The notes under the pieces were generated by a model. It searched no databases. It was not told the origin of the DNA and saw only the letters and a list, made by a program, of their open reading frames with translations. 64,000 bases of DNA, taken from contig CM119263.1 of the NCBI GenBank assembly GCA_051294375.1, positions 1,753,664-1,817,663 of the forward strand. The letters run 5' to 3'. This DNA is from Paraspadella gotoi. Its lineage: Eukaryota > Chaetognatha. Numbering within the stretch: the stretch's first letter is position 1; each line of letters opens with the position of its first letter. Made by a program: the position numbers and the translations under genes. Positions 14,156-37,161 of this stretch are shown here, piece by piece.

Positions 14156-16179
14156 CCCAGAATTAGCCTTCTTGTCTTTTCTTCTTTCTTTCTTTATTTT
14201 CCAGCAATTCCCTGGAACGACCATCGGCGCTGAAGCGGCGCGCCGCCTTCAAAGCGGGCGGCGCCGTCTTCGCCGTTGGCGACGCGGAGGAACGACTGGA
14301 GGCGTCGGGGCGACCTTCGGCTGAGGACGTGAAGAACCTCATTAAGTCGACGGTGGCCGCCAATGCGTTCGTCGCTGCTGGAAGGATGAAAAAGGTAAAA
14401 ATAATTATATTTATATATTTATATATTTATATATTGATATACCTATATCTTATATATCTTTTTAAGTTTTATTTATTTATTTGATCATTTTTTTCTTTCT
14501 TCGTTTCTTTTTTATTAAATATTATACAACTATTATTTTATTTATTTGTTTTTTACTTATATTTATTCATTTTTTACGCTCAAAATTTATCAATTTAATC
14601 GTATATATATATATATATATATTTATATCGTATATCCCTAAATACTTCCACTCATCCTTTAATCTCCTCCACCTAAGGTTCGCCTTCCCGACTCCCAGGC
14701 CCGTCGCAAGCATTTTCAATCCACTCTACCGGGCACCACCTCCGATTCTCTCGTTTCTCCCTCAGCCCCTTTACCCCTTCGAGTTCGCTATGTCCCTCAC
14801 ACGATTCACTCTCGCCCCAACCTCTTCCCTCCCTCCTTCTCTTCCTCGGGTCTTCCCGCCGAAACGCTGACTCAAGACTTGACCAGAATGTTGGGTGAGT
14901 TGAAGAGTGAGGTTTATTGCGAAGTGAGTGAGACAGTGGCATTGGTGAGTGATTGCTGAATGCTGAATGATTAGGAAAATAATACAACAATTTTTAGATT
15001 AAGTATGAATTTTTTCTTCAACAAAGTAGGCTGAGATGCTCAGTCGATATTACAACTAACAAGGTCAAATATTGTACAATGGAGAGAGAGAGAGAAATTA
15101 AGGTCAAGATTGAGATAGCATGTCACATTTTTTCGTCCACAACAAGTTTATTCTGCGATAACTCGGTCTACAATGTTAACTCAAACAATATTATGGCAAT
15201 ATAAAAACAATTATTATCCATTTTAGCCAACGCGGATCGCGGATCGACGAAGATTCTCGCTTTTGGTTCCACAGAAAAACCAGAAATTCTGGGCAACACG
15301 AAAACAGTGGGACTCAAGGCCGCGACATTGACGAGCGGTAATTAAGATTTTAAAAAAATCGAAAATGTAAACTTTTAATTTTTTTATTTAAAGTTTTTCA
15401 TCGCAATTTTATTGTTGAACAAATATAACAAATTTACTAATTTGAGCAAATTGAAAAAAATTTTATTCATGTACACATTACATAATTTTTGTAGTCTTAA
15501 CGCTAATACATTAATACAATAATTTAATAATTAATAATAATTAAAAAATAATAAAATCCTCACTTTTTCGATCTTCAACCGCCACGCCCACTTCATGACG
15601 GCGCAAAGGCCGTCACTATCTGATGACGGGGCGTCGACTCTCCGTCACCAACCGCCTCGACGTGGACGAGACCGAATTGGAGCAGCTGAGGGAAGAGGCG
15701 CGCCTCCGCGCAGTCTCTGTCCATTACGGCGTCGACGGGCGTCATCACGGCGCCAAGAGTCACGGGAGGGCGTCGGGGACGACGCGGGTGAAGAGGATTT
15801 GGATTTTGATTTGATAAAATGGAATAAATTGATTTAATCGATTTAATTAATTTTAATTAATCTATTCTCCCTCCTGCCCTTCGACCCTTCTCCCCCGCAG
15901 AGCACCATCCGTCACTCGGCGTCAACGAGCGTCGGCGCCGCAGACCCGACGCCGCAGGCCAGCGGCGATGCGGCGGCGGGAGCGGCGCCGCCGAATTCGG
16001 AGGGCGGCGCCGGCGGGACGACGCTGGGCGTGGTCGTCGGCACCGCTGAGGCGCGGTCGGCGTCGGCGTCGACGACGGCGTCCACTCAACGCCAACGACT
16101 CAAAGCGGAAAAAGAGAAATCGGCGGAAATCTTTGGCGAACACGATACCCTTCACCAGATGGTCATTTATCACAAGTGA
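12798..16179 (+). CDS. Unrecognised 7-exon gene, ~485-residue acidic/Ala-rich protein
   Basis: Exons joined in phase with no stop: 12798-12958, 13751-14071, 14205-14394, 14678-14894, 15227-15337, 15609-15787 and 15901-16179, total 1458 bases. I do not recognise the family. Residues 1-50 are Ala-rich. About 70-150 are Ser/Pro/Lys-rich and lead into a run of 14 Glu followed by Asp/Glu. About 160-390 look folded, with words such as SAEDVKNLIKSTVAANAF, LTQDLTRMLANADRG and RRLSVTNRLDVDETELEQL; RRLSVT would suit a basophilic kinase. The C-terminus is Ala/Gly/Thr-rich and ends MVIYHK. No signal peptide or membrane segment is seen, so it is probably intracellular. ATG 12798 is the first in frame, but a 5' exon cannot be excluded. 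The exon 6 acceptor (GCGCAAAG) is weak. The gene is convergent with the next one. Confidence 0.7.
13181..13290 (+). mobile_element. SINE-1 copy, tRNA-derived, internally deleted
   Basis: It shares with four other copies the words CATCAGCGGCCATTGGTGC, GGAGGCAAGTCATTCGCCTC, CACCTAGCAGTTAAGAGGGA and GGTGTTAC. The B-box arm present in the copy at 55665 is missing here. It lies in intron 1 of the 12798 gene. Confidence 0.75.
14072..14157 (+). repeat. (GA)n starting at a 5' splice site
   Basis: The exon 2 donor reads AATGG|GTGAGAGAGAGA: the array is continuous with the donor consensus and fills most of the 133-base intron. The sense strand of the intron is purine-rich, with two AAGAGA interruptions. 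Confidence 0.9.
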
Positions 16180-16181
16180 AC

Positions 16182-16212
16182 GACGACGACGAACTCGACG
16201 AACTCGACGACC

Positions 16213-16255
<43 letters not shown>

Positions 16256-16257
16256 AG
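16182..16257 (+). repeat. (ACG)n trinucleotide repeat in the 3' UTR
   Basis: It starts three bases after the stop codon of the 12798 gene: ACGACGACG with interspersed AACTCG, then a pure run. It would be transcribed in the 3' UTR. Confidence 0.9.
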
Positions 16258-16345
16258 ATCATCTGGATCAAAAAGCGCATCGTGTTTGTGGTTAATTTTT
16301 TTTTTTTTTTTTCATTTGACTTTTGTTCTTGCTTGAAATTGACAA

Positions 16346-16351
16346 AATAAA
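16346..16351 (+). other. Poly(A) signal AATAAA
   Basis: Canonical hexamer about 170 bases past the stop codon at 16177-16179, within the 407-base interval between two convergent stop codons. It is the likely 3' processing signal of the + strand gene. Confidence 0.55.
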
Positions 16352-16586
16352 CTCGAAGAAACATACACATTTAGAAAAATATTGTATTCATAAATAATTC
16401 AATTTAAAATCAATCAGTATTGAGCAAAACTATTAACAGTATTAACACAGTTCGTTATTCCAAGAATCACAGTCACAAAAACATTGAATATTTTCGACGT
16501 AGTTTAAATAAAAACATTTTACAATCTAACAATGTATCACTTTGACGCAATAAAAGAAAAAGAGGAATCGAGACTCGAACCTGAGC

Positions 16587-20994
<4,408 letters not shown>

Positions 20995-21654
20995 TGTTTA
21001 GTTAATTGTATTTAAATATTAAGTTTCGTTTTGTTTCTTTGTTTGTTTGTTTTGTTTTTTTTTCCTTTTCGGCCGGTCCCAATTTAGTCGTAGTTTTCTC
21101 GCAGTCTCTCGCTCTCTTTCTCTCTCTATGTCTCGCTCTCTCTCGGCCTTAGACTTCAATTTTTCCGGACGCAACGCATTAAATCCGAACTGATTTTTGT
21201 TCCCTTGACTCGAAAATCCACAGAAAGACCGCAATTCTGGGTCGAGTCAAATTCGGAAGGAAATATAAGCCGGGATTTCTTTCTTTTTTTTTTCTTTTTT
21301 ATCTTGGAGTGGAATGACTCAAAAACCGATTGGAAAATACTACAGTTGCTTTGAATCATGACATTACGTAATGAGTGAAACGAATTTTTAATACGGTAAC
21401 GATAATCCCATTTTTTCGTAGCTGGCGAGAGACGAAACAAAAAGAAGAGCATTGATCAGGAAGGCGTTTTGTGAAGCCGAATTGAAATGATTACTGAATG
21501 CGATAAGAAAGTCAGGGGGCGATAAGGACTGTCGCACCTAGATGCACCTAGATGCACCTATCAAAGGTAGTTCGATATCTTGGAGGCGCTTAATTTAAAA
21601 ACTCTGAATTTGAATCGTTATGTCAAAATGTTATTTAGAAATAAATATATGAAA

Positions 21655-22013
21655 TTGGTAAAACCAATATAAAAATTATCCATTCATTTAATAAATAAGC
21701 TATCTTGCCCCTGACTTTGGACAGGCTTTGGCGGTTTAAGGCCTGCCTCACTCTTACAAGATAGTGGGTCCCTGCAAGCTTTCAATCAAGACTTTTTCAC
21801 AGTCTCGTTTATTAACTCCCAGAATACCTGGCTTTCCTATCAATGAAGTGGTATATTATTTCAAAAAATGTTTCAATTGTATGAAAATACCACTCCCTTA
21901 AGTAATAGATCGGGGGAATACTATATTGTACTCCGCACTAGCATCAAAATAGAAGGAGCTAAATTTATGAAATTAGTACAACCAATATAAAAATTATCCA
22001 TTCATTCAATAAT
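21655..22013 (-). repeat. R3 interspersed repeat, one full and one partial unit
   Basis: Reverse complement of the copy at 40068-40373. The full unit spans 21655-21948 and ends CTCCGCACTAGCATCA. A second unit restarts as GGAGCTAAATTTATGAAATT and is lost by about 22013. Units therefore abut head to tail with a ~330-base period. There is no coding capacity and no clear terminal inverted repeat. Confidence 0.85.
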
Positions 22014-22539
22014 ATTTGAGAATGATCCGAAAGTTAGATTCCAGGAAGAACGGGAAAAAAGAACTTTCTTAATGATTTTCTGAAGAAAGGTTTTGTTCAG
22101 AAAATGTTTATTTTGATATATGTATCATCCCGAACCACAACAACAACAACGACGACAACAACAACATCGGATTCTGTCACAAAGTTTTAGAGCCATCACT
22201 TCTAAAACTGAGTTTGTTGCCAAAAGGCAAACACCATTTAGAGAGTTCACTTTTCTTTCACGATCATTCATTGTGACTGTGTTCAGTGTTCAGTGTTCAC
22301 GTGAATCACGCGTAACCTCGTTTTCTTTTTACGGTCAATCGAATTGATTATCATTGGCCATACTATTTGCATCCTTCATTGCTTCGTAATATTCTTTTTT
22401 CTTGGGTGCTAGGTTTTATTTAGTTTCATATTGCTTTCTTTGTAGTAGTATTTCATTTATATATACATTATCTCCCCAATGAATGGTTATCAAATCTCTT
22501 ATTTTCTTACGATTTGTAAGTAAAGGGAACTCAGAGCAC

Positions 22540-22771
22540 GCACTCTCTCTCTCTCTCTCTCTCTTCGGATCAGGCTGTAACACCGTGTTACAGGCGGATC
22601 AAGCGCCCCGTCCCTCTTAACTGGTAGGCGACCACCTTTGAGTGAGTAGGCGAATGACTTGCCTCCGGCACCAATGGCCGCTGATGAACGGTTGGTGGAT
22701 GGATGTATGGGAAAAGTAAAAGAATATTTAGCCCTTGTTGACCCTGATGTGTTGAACTGAGAGCTCAGTGG

Positions 22772-22822
<51 letters not shown>
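22540..22822 (-). mobile_element. SINE-1 copy joined to repeat family 2 and two (CT)n arrays
   Basis: On the minus strand the order is (GA)n, family-2 body (22780-22693), SINE-1 tRNA-like part (22699-22565), (GA)n. SINE-1 words include CATCAGCGGCCATTGGTGCC, GAGGCAAGTCATTCGCCTA and CAGTTAAGAGGGACGGGGCG. The arrays sit at both ends of the composite. Confidence 0.75.
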
Positions 22823-23151
22823 GTATAGTTTTAAATGTTTTTTAGATAATTAATTGCGGTTATATAATTGGAGAATGGTTGTACGTAACGTATAATCCGT
22901 TAATTATTGATTACTAACACTAGTTTAATTTACAACGGAAGATCGGTAATAATTCAATGATGAAAGAATATGTATTAACAACACAGAGTGTAGATAAATT
23001 ATGACGTGTAGCATTCAGATATTAATCGGCAATATCAATTAAGAATCTTGATGTTTTACGGATACACGAGTTTCATAATTATTATGAAAGTAGTAGACTT
23101 AAAAACCATTCTGTATCAAATTGTTGAATTTAATGTGCTAATACATACCAG

Positions 23152-23154
<3 letters not shown>

Positions 23155-23197
<43 letters not shown>
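23155..23197. repeat. (TA)n microsatellite
   Basis: About 20 TA dinucleotides without interruption, in intergenic DNA. Confidence 0.9.
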
Positions 23198-23201
<4 letters not shown>

Positions 23202-23844
23202 ATCAAAATCTCTCTCTTTACAAAATTATGCGTCGGAAAACCGGTTTCTCTTGAAACTTCGTACTTGTAAACTAAAGAACATTGACACATTTAATTCGAC
23301 CAAGATTTTTTTAAATTTTTTTAGAATTAAAAAAAACTTATATTATAGTTCTATGTCTCAAGTTTAACCCTTTCCTTATTTTTAAAGTTAAACTTGTAAT
23401 CATTTGTCGATGACAACTGTCAGCCAGGACAATGTCATCGCTCAGTTAGTAAATTTCGCGTAATGAAAAATTGGGTTTTGAGCCAGAAACAAATCCGGTT
23501 TATCTTCGCTCGATCAAGTTTCGAGATGAAGAAATAAAGAGCCCAAAGACAACGTGGTCCTTTTTTCTTTGACTCTGTCATTGTCTTTATCTATTATACT
23601 TGTCCTTGTCCTTATTTCTCTTCATGGTCGATTTATCGAAAACAATTTATCCGATGGGTTTCAGAGTACAGTCTACAAATATTTTAAACGATTAAAACAA
23701 TAATAATATTTTATTTATTTAAAACGACGAAAATACGCCGATGGCTCTTATGAAAAAGTTAAACGCCATTCTCATGACCTCTCACACAATGGAGATGACG
23801 CTTTACCATTTCCCAATTCACGCGAGCGCGTAGTGTGAATCGAA

Positions 23845-30609
<6,765 letters not shown>

Positions 30610-30619
30610 AAGAAAGAGA

Positions 30620-30679
<60 letters not shown>

Positions 30680-31105
30680 CATATTTAAAATCAGTAACAA
30701 TTAAACTTTCCAAAAACTGCTGTGAATTGTTTTTTATGCCAAACTGATTCCCTGAATTTGAAATACATTACATTGTTTGTTGAACCAACAAAATCTCGGC
30801 GAATCTAAGTCGTAACACGTGGAATCTTATTTTTTCACAAGTTTTTCTTTTATTTTCACTGGATGACAACTTTTTTTTTCGTTTGCGGTTTTTGATGGCG
30901 AGAAAGACGACGACGACGACGATTTAGCAATGATCGGTTCTTTCGGATTTTTCGCCTAAAAATTTTAGGTCTTTAGCGAAACAATTTTACCCTTTTCCTG
31001 AACTATAATTTATAGCATTATGCCGTTTAACTCAATCGATCAATATTCGAAAATTTTTAAATTCATTATACATTTTAAAATAATCATTAATCTATCGACG
31101 GAAAA
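30610..31105. other. Intergenic spacer between the DUF229 paralogues
   Basis: About 500 bases. (GA)n follows the stop codon at once (about 30612-30678), then AT-rich DNA with a short (GAC)n near 30905. It must contain the 3' end of gene 1 and the promoter of gene 2, unless the two are co-transcribed. Confidence 0.6.
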
Positions 31106-31773
31106 ATGAGGCGCCGATTGTTTCGTATTTTTATTTTTCTTCTCGGCATCACCATTTTCATTTGTTCGTTCTCGCCTTTGAAGAACCTTTTGTTCGACGA
31201 AAACCACTACCGCCGCCTTTCGAGACTCGAGAGAAGATTGGCCAACGAGGAGAAACTGGAAAACAAAAGGCTGGAATCCAAGTCGACCGGCTACGAAGTT
31301 TTTCAAGTTGGCTGCCGCATTCCCGCCTTTGATCCGTTCGATCCCACACTGAGAGGCATCGTATCAACTGGTTTGGTCGCTGTATTTTATTTAGTATTTA
31401 ATGCTGCTTTATATTAGTATTTTATTTAGTATTTAATGCTGTTTTATATTAGTATTTTATTTAGTATTTAATGCCGTTTTATATTTGAGTTAGAAATTTA
31501 GTATCAATTGAAAAGATATAACGCACTGGACATAGTTTGTGTTTATTTTAACGCAAAAAGACATAGAGAGAAGCGACAAACTAAATTTTCTAATATGAAT
31601 AAATGGATGTATAAATAGATGAATAAATATATAAATGAATAAACATGTCAATAAATAGAAGAAAAAATAGACGTAATAAAAACAATAAAAGTCTAAGCTT
31701 ATTGTTTATATATTATTTGCTCAAAGCTCATTCTAACAATAAGCCTCTCAACTTCCCCTCTCTCTATTTCCCG

Positions 31774-31804
<31 letters not shown>

Positions 31805-34800
31805 CTTCTTCTTCTTCTTCTTCTTCTTCGTCCCCAGCGCGGCGCCAAGCCCGGTGCTCGGGCCCGCAGCACTTCGTCGACGCCCTCCCTCTCCGCGGTG
31901 CCATCATAATTCGACGCGAAAGGGCCGAAGATTTAAGGATAGTACTTTGCCGAAAGGAAAATTCGCGGTGCCAGGGAGACGATCCCCGGTGCCGAAAGGA
32001 AATTTTGCGGCGCGGGGAAGAAAACGACTCGACCTGGTGGTGGAAAGATGAGGGAGAAGTAAGGATCGGAATCGAGGTAAGTTTAGAGAGAAATATATTA
32101 TTTAAAAAACTTTAATATATCACAATATGATGTAATATAAGAGAGTCTTGATTGAAAGCTTGCAGGGACCTGCTATGTCATTATCTTGTAAGATGAAGAC
32201 CTTAAACCACCAAAGCCTGTCCAAAGTCAGTGGCATAATAGCTTATTTATTAAATGAATAGATAATTTTTATATTGGTTGTACCAATTTCATATCACAAT
32301 ATAATATAATATGGTCCTTTTGATAAAATTTTTATTCAAACAGTAACAGTTGAACATATATGTCACTTCATTGATAGGGAAGTCAAGTAGTCTAAGTAAA
32401 TTAACTAGGCTTTGAAGGAGCAATGATTAATAATTAATTGCAGAGTCTCGCCATAGTATTATCTTGTTAGATTGATGGAAGCCTTTACCTACAATTGTCT
32501 GTCCGAATCCCAAATTCAAGGGCAAGACAGTGAAGACACTTCATTTATTGAATTAATAGATAATTTTATTGTGCCGGTACAATGTAAATATTTCACAAAA
32601 GATTAAGATTTGTAACGAACTCTTTTTCCATTCATTCTTATCCTAATTACGCCACACGAGACGCCCGTCGAGGCCGATTTCATCCGCGTGACGTGCGTCA
32701 ACGTCAACGCCACACGATTCGTCGATCACGTGACTTTGGGACATCGCGACGCCGACGAAGCGAAAAAGAAGCGATGGTTGAGGAGAAGGAAACGGACAGA
32801 TGGAGAGACGGACGGATTCGTGGACGGACCGACGGACATCCATCATCAGAAAGACAGACTGCACGCCAGCGTTTTGTCCGATTCGTCGAAACGGGCAGGC
32901 CCCGCCCGACCGTCCCCGCCCGACTCGCCCGCCGACTCTCCGGCCTTCGACGTTCACCTTATCGGCATCGACTCAGTCTCTCGGCAAAACTTCATCCGGC
33001 AATTTCCGGCGACCCGTCGGCTGTTGCTCGAGGATCTCGGCGCCATAGAGTTCTACGGGTAGGGGAATGAGTTGACGTTGTTGTCGTTGTTTTTGTTGTT
33101 GTTGTCACGATCCTTCTCATCCTGCTCTTCCCTCTCCGGGTTGTTGTTCTTAGTTGCGCCGCGAATTAATCGGGAAGAAACTCTATGAGACACATTTCGG
33201 TCGGTCTGTCGGTCGGTCGGTCGGTCCGTTTGGTATGTCTTTCCGTCCGTCTGTCCCACTTACGTTAAAGATGCTCATAACTCGCCGATAGTTAGTTGCT
33301 CATTTGTTAAGACAGAAAAAAACCTCAAATCTAAGCGACTACTAGCGCCGCCTGAGGAAATCATAAAACTATAAAGAATAAAAGACGGGTTAAGAAAGTG
33401 ACTGCGGCGCAACACAACATTTGAATTTCCGTTCTTGTTTCTGGTTGTGAGTGTTGCGGTCGTTGTCTTTAACCCCTCCCCCGCATCAGATACAACAAAG
33501 TGGCGGACAACACTCTTCCCAACTTAATAACGGTTTTGACGGGAAAGTTCTTGGAGGATCTCCCTTGGAACGAGAGGATGCGGCGAAGGCCCTTTGACTA
33601 TTATCCGTTTGTGTGGAAAAACTATTCAAAAAACGGGTGAAATGATTTATGAATAAATAAGGTTATAATTAGATATATATAAAAAATAGGTATGAATTAG
33701 TCAATGAATAAATAAATACTTATATATAATTAAATGAATATAAATAAATAAAGAGATTAAATAAAAAAAGATTCAATTTTAACCACTCAATCAATGATTG
33801 AATGACGCTTAATGATTCTATCTATTAGTAATCCAATCCATCAACTCTTTTCATTAATCCATTAGTCAATCAATCAATCAATCAACCAATCAATCCTTTC
33901 CCACAGTTACTGGACGATCTTCGGCGAGGAAGCGTCGCCGCTCCACACGTTCAATTTCAAAAAAGCCGGTTTTTGGCGCAGACCGACCGATCATTACTAC
34001 AGGCCCTTCGCTTTGGCTTTGGAGGAGAGCGGCCTTAAGAATGACGAAGGGAAATGCTTCGGCGAAAAATTACAGGTTACCGATTACATTTTATGACTTA
34101 AGTCACGAACAGAATATCAAAGAAAAAATAAAAATTTAAATATTTCCATTTATTTGAAAATGAAATGATTTATTCAGTGAGGAAATGGTCATTCAACGTC
34201 GCGTTTAAAAGCACCACCATTCAGAATTACACTTCCCGGATCAACATTTTTTTTGTCTGAGGATTTAAAAAATTTTTGTGAACTTTATTATTAACATCAT
34301 AAGTTTAAATTTTCATTCGGGTTATTAAAAATTGTATTTGATAAGAAAATTTGAAAAACATAAATAAGTAACAAACTGTATCATAGGTTAAAATTAGGTA
34401 TGAATTTGATATAATTTAATATGAAAAACAAAAATAAGTAAAAAACTGTATCATAGGTTAAAATTAGGTATAAAATTGCTTTCATGCAAAATAATATTTT
34501 CGAGTGATGAAACAATTTAAAAAACAAATTCAAAATAACATTTTTCAAATAAGAGACAATGATTTTAACTTGATATTATTTGTTATTTTTTATTGCAAGG
34601 CCTCATTTTTAGATTAACGAGATTTTCTCCTCCTCGTTCAGTCCGAGTGGCTCTTCAACTGGTTCCTCAATTGCCTTCGCTCCCACAAACGTGATCCAGT
34701 TTTCTCGCTCATCTGGACGAACCAGTTGACGCACGGGGATTTGAACGGAGCCGGACTCGCCGACGGCCCCACCGAGAGGCTCTTTCGTGCCTTGAAGGAA

Positions 34801-34820
34801 GGTGAAGGACGGGGAGAGAG

Positions 34821-34874
<54 letters not shown>

Positions 34875-36950
34875 TTATTGCAATGACCGGTTTCAATTTT
34901 TTGGATTTTCTTTGTTTCGAAGTCACGTTTGAATTTTGGTTTTAAATAATCAGTCAAATTTAATGGTTTATTAGTTTAGCTTGAAAAGTTATTATAATAG
35001 TTATGATATAGTTATGATAATGTATAAACAGCATTCATCGTTGAGGGAATTTCCTGGGTATTTAATCAGTTAGAGGGCACAAAACGATTCCATGAGGGAA
35101 ATATAAAAATACCTTGCTGTGTGAATGTTCGTCAAACGTTACAAATGTGACAAACGTGACAGCTATCGCCGAGAGAAATATTTAATGCTTGCTTACTTTA
35201 TCATAAACCGGTTTTAATTCTTTCCTCCAATATTTTTAATTTTAATGAAAATCACGTTGCCTTAGCCTCGTGACTTTGTCCAAAGAGGTAGAACAAAAAA
35301 AGCCGCGAAAGGAATTGACTTATACATAAATCTATTTTCAAATTTTCAAATAATAATTTCTATTTCTCTGATATTCTATTAGTATTGAGGATTTTACCGT
35401 AACGCCGTGAGCGAGCTAGTGTTTTCTGACTTGCTATTTATTTATAGAGATTCGAAGAATGTAAATTTAGTAATATTTATTGTAGTAGACATAACATGAG
35501 CGTGAGACGTGAAGCAAGTAGAAGGGAGACTATTTCTAAAGATACAAAAAAAAATAACTTATTAAAAATAGTCAACTTTAAGCTTAACCATAAAATTACA
35601 AAATATCGTTTTAAATGCTTACCGACTGTCACGAATCATTGGTAACTTATCCTCTTAGTTTTAGGTAAGCACATCTCTTTTATATCTTTGGTTAAGGCAC
35701 AATCATAAGGACTAACCAATCAGAGAGCGACGTTTAAAATACTTGATCAATCAGATACTTCGTAAGCAACAAAAATACGAATTCAATAATAAAAAGGGCA
35801 TCAAACAACCGAGAGACTATCTCGTAACAAATAAAAATTTAACAATTAGATTCCAATATTTTGAAGTCATACCATTACAGGCAAGATCAAATTTAAAAAT
35901 CAATATCAGTTTTATTTTATTTTTGACTACAACCAAGTTTTTTTTCGCTCGCTCGACGTTTTTTTCCGCGACCACTGGTTATTAAAAAGACGAGGCTTCC
36001 GCTCGAAATTCACTTTCTGCCGACGCGATTCCGTTTTACTTTTAAACTCATTCGACACAAAAGGAAATCGATCCTCTACGGAATAAATTGCTATAAGAAG
36101 TTCACAATGTTGAAAATTCTGGCAATCACGCTCATCGCTCTCGCGATTTACGGTAAATGATGATTTTTGATTTTTGATTCGGCGATTCCATTTCCACGGA
36201 GATCGCCCGAGTCTCCGATCCGATTTGCTTTTGGTGGCTTGATACTCCTGCGATGGTATGTTGAGTCTGAACTTGAGAGAGAATAAAACTCGTTTTTTGT
36301 AAACTCAATATTAAAAGGCAACGCAACGAAAGTCTTTTCACTATGATTGTTGTAAGGTGTAAAATGAGGATTGTGGACGAACCATTACATTCGAGAATTT
36401 TTTTCACAGGATTTACTTCGGTCGACGCTTCACCGAGGAAAAGAAGGAGTTTGGAGGAAAAAGTTTTCGATAAGAGAAGAATGGAAGGTAATTGACTTTC
36501 ACAACTAATAATTAAACTATTCAGTATGGAATTGGCAGTATGCAATTGGCATGCAAAAACCTACTTCATAATTCCATTCACAGACCCTTCTTCTATGCAT
36601 CGCGGTTTCGAGAAAACATTTTTCCAAAAGAAGAGCAAAGCCGAAGGTACAAGATATTTATACTAATTGCGTTAATAAGAAAATCTGAGGAGAGTTTATC
36701 GTATGTATTCTTCTTATGATAACTTGCTTTTTATTTTTTAATACTCATTTACAAAAAAATAACTATTAAAACTATGGAGGTATTATTTGACATGATAAGT
36801 ATTCTAGGATATTAATTACTAATGAGTAACGACTATACTTGTCTTTAATCCATTGATTGGTAATTGTTTCTTTTGATAATGTGATTCGCTCATGAAAATA
36901 AATGAAATTCTGAATGTTTGAAAACATTTATATTATTAATGTTGTGATTG

Positions 36951-37026
<76 letters not shown>

Positions 37027-37085
37027 CATTATTATCATTATCATTATTATCATTATTATCATTATTATTTTTATTATTTTTATTA

Positions 37086-37161
<76 letters not shown>

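Larger units (their letters stand above)
20995..23844. other. Intergenic repeats between divergent genes
   Basis: Divergent interval between the coiled-coil gene (-) and DUF229 gene 1 (+), so it should hold two promoters; I recognise no core element. It contains one and a half R3 repeat units (21655-22013), a SINE-1/family-2/(CT)n composite (22540-22822) and a (TA)n run (23155-23197). The first ~450 bases are probably the 5' UTR region of the minus-strand gene. Confidence 0.5.
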
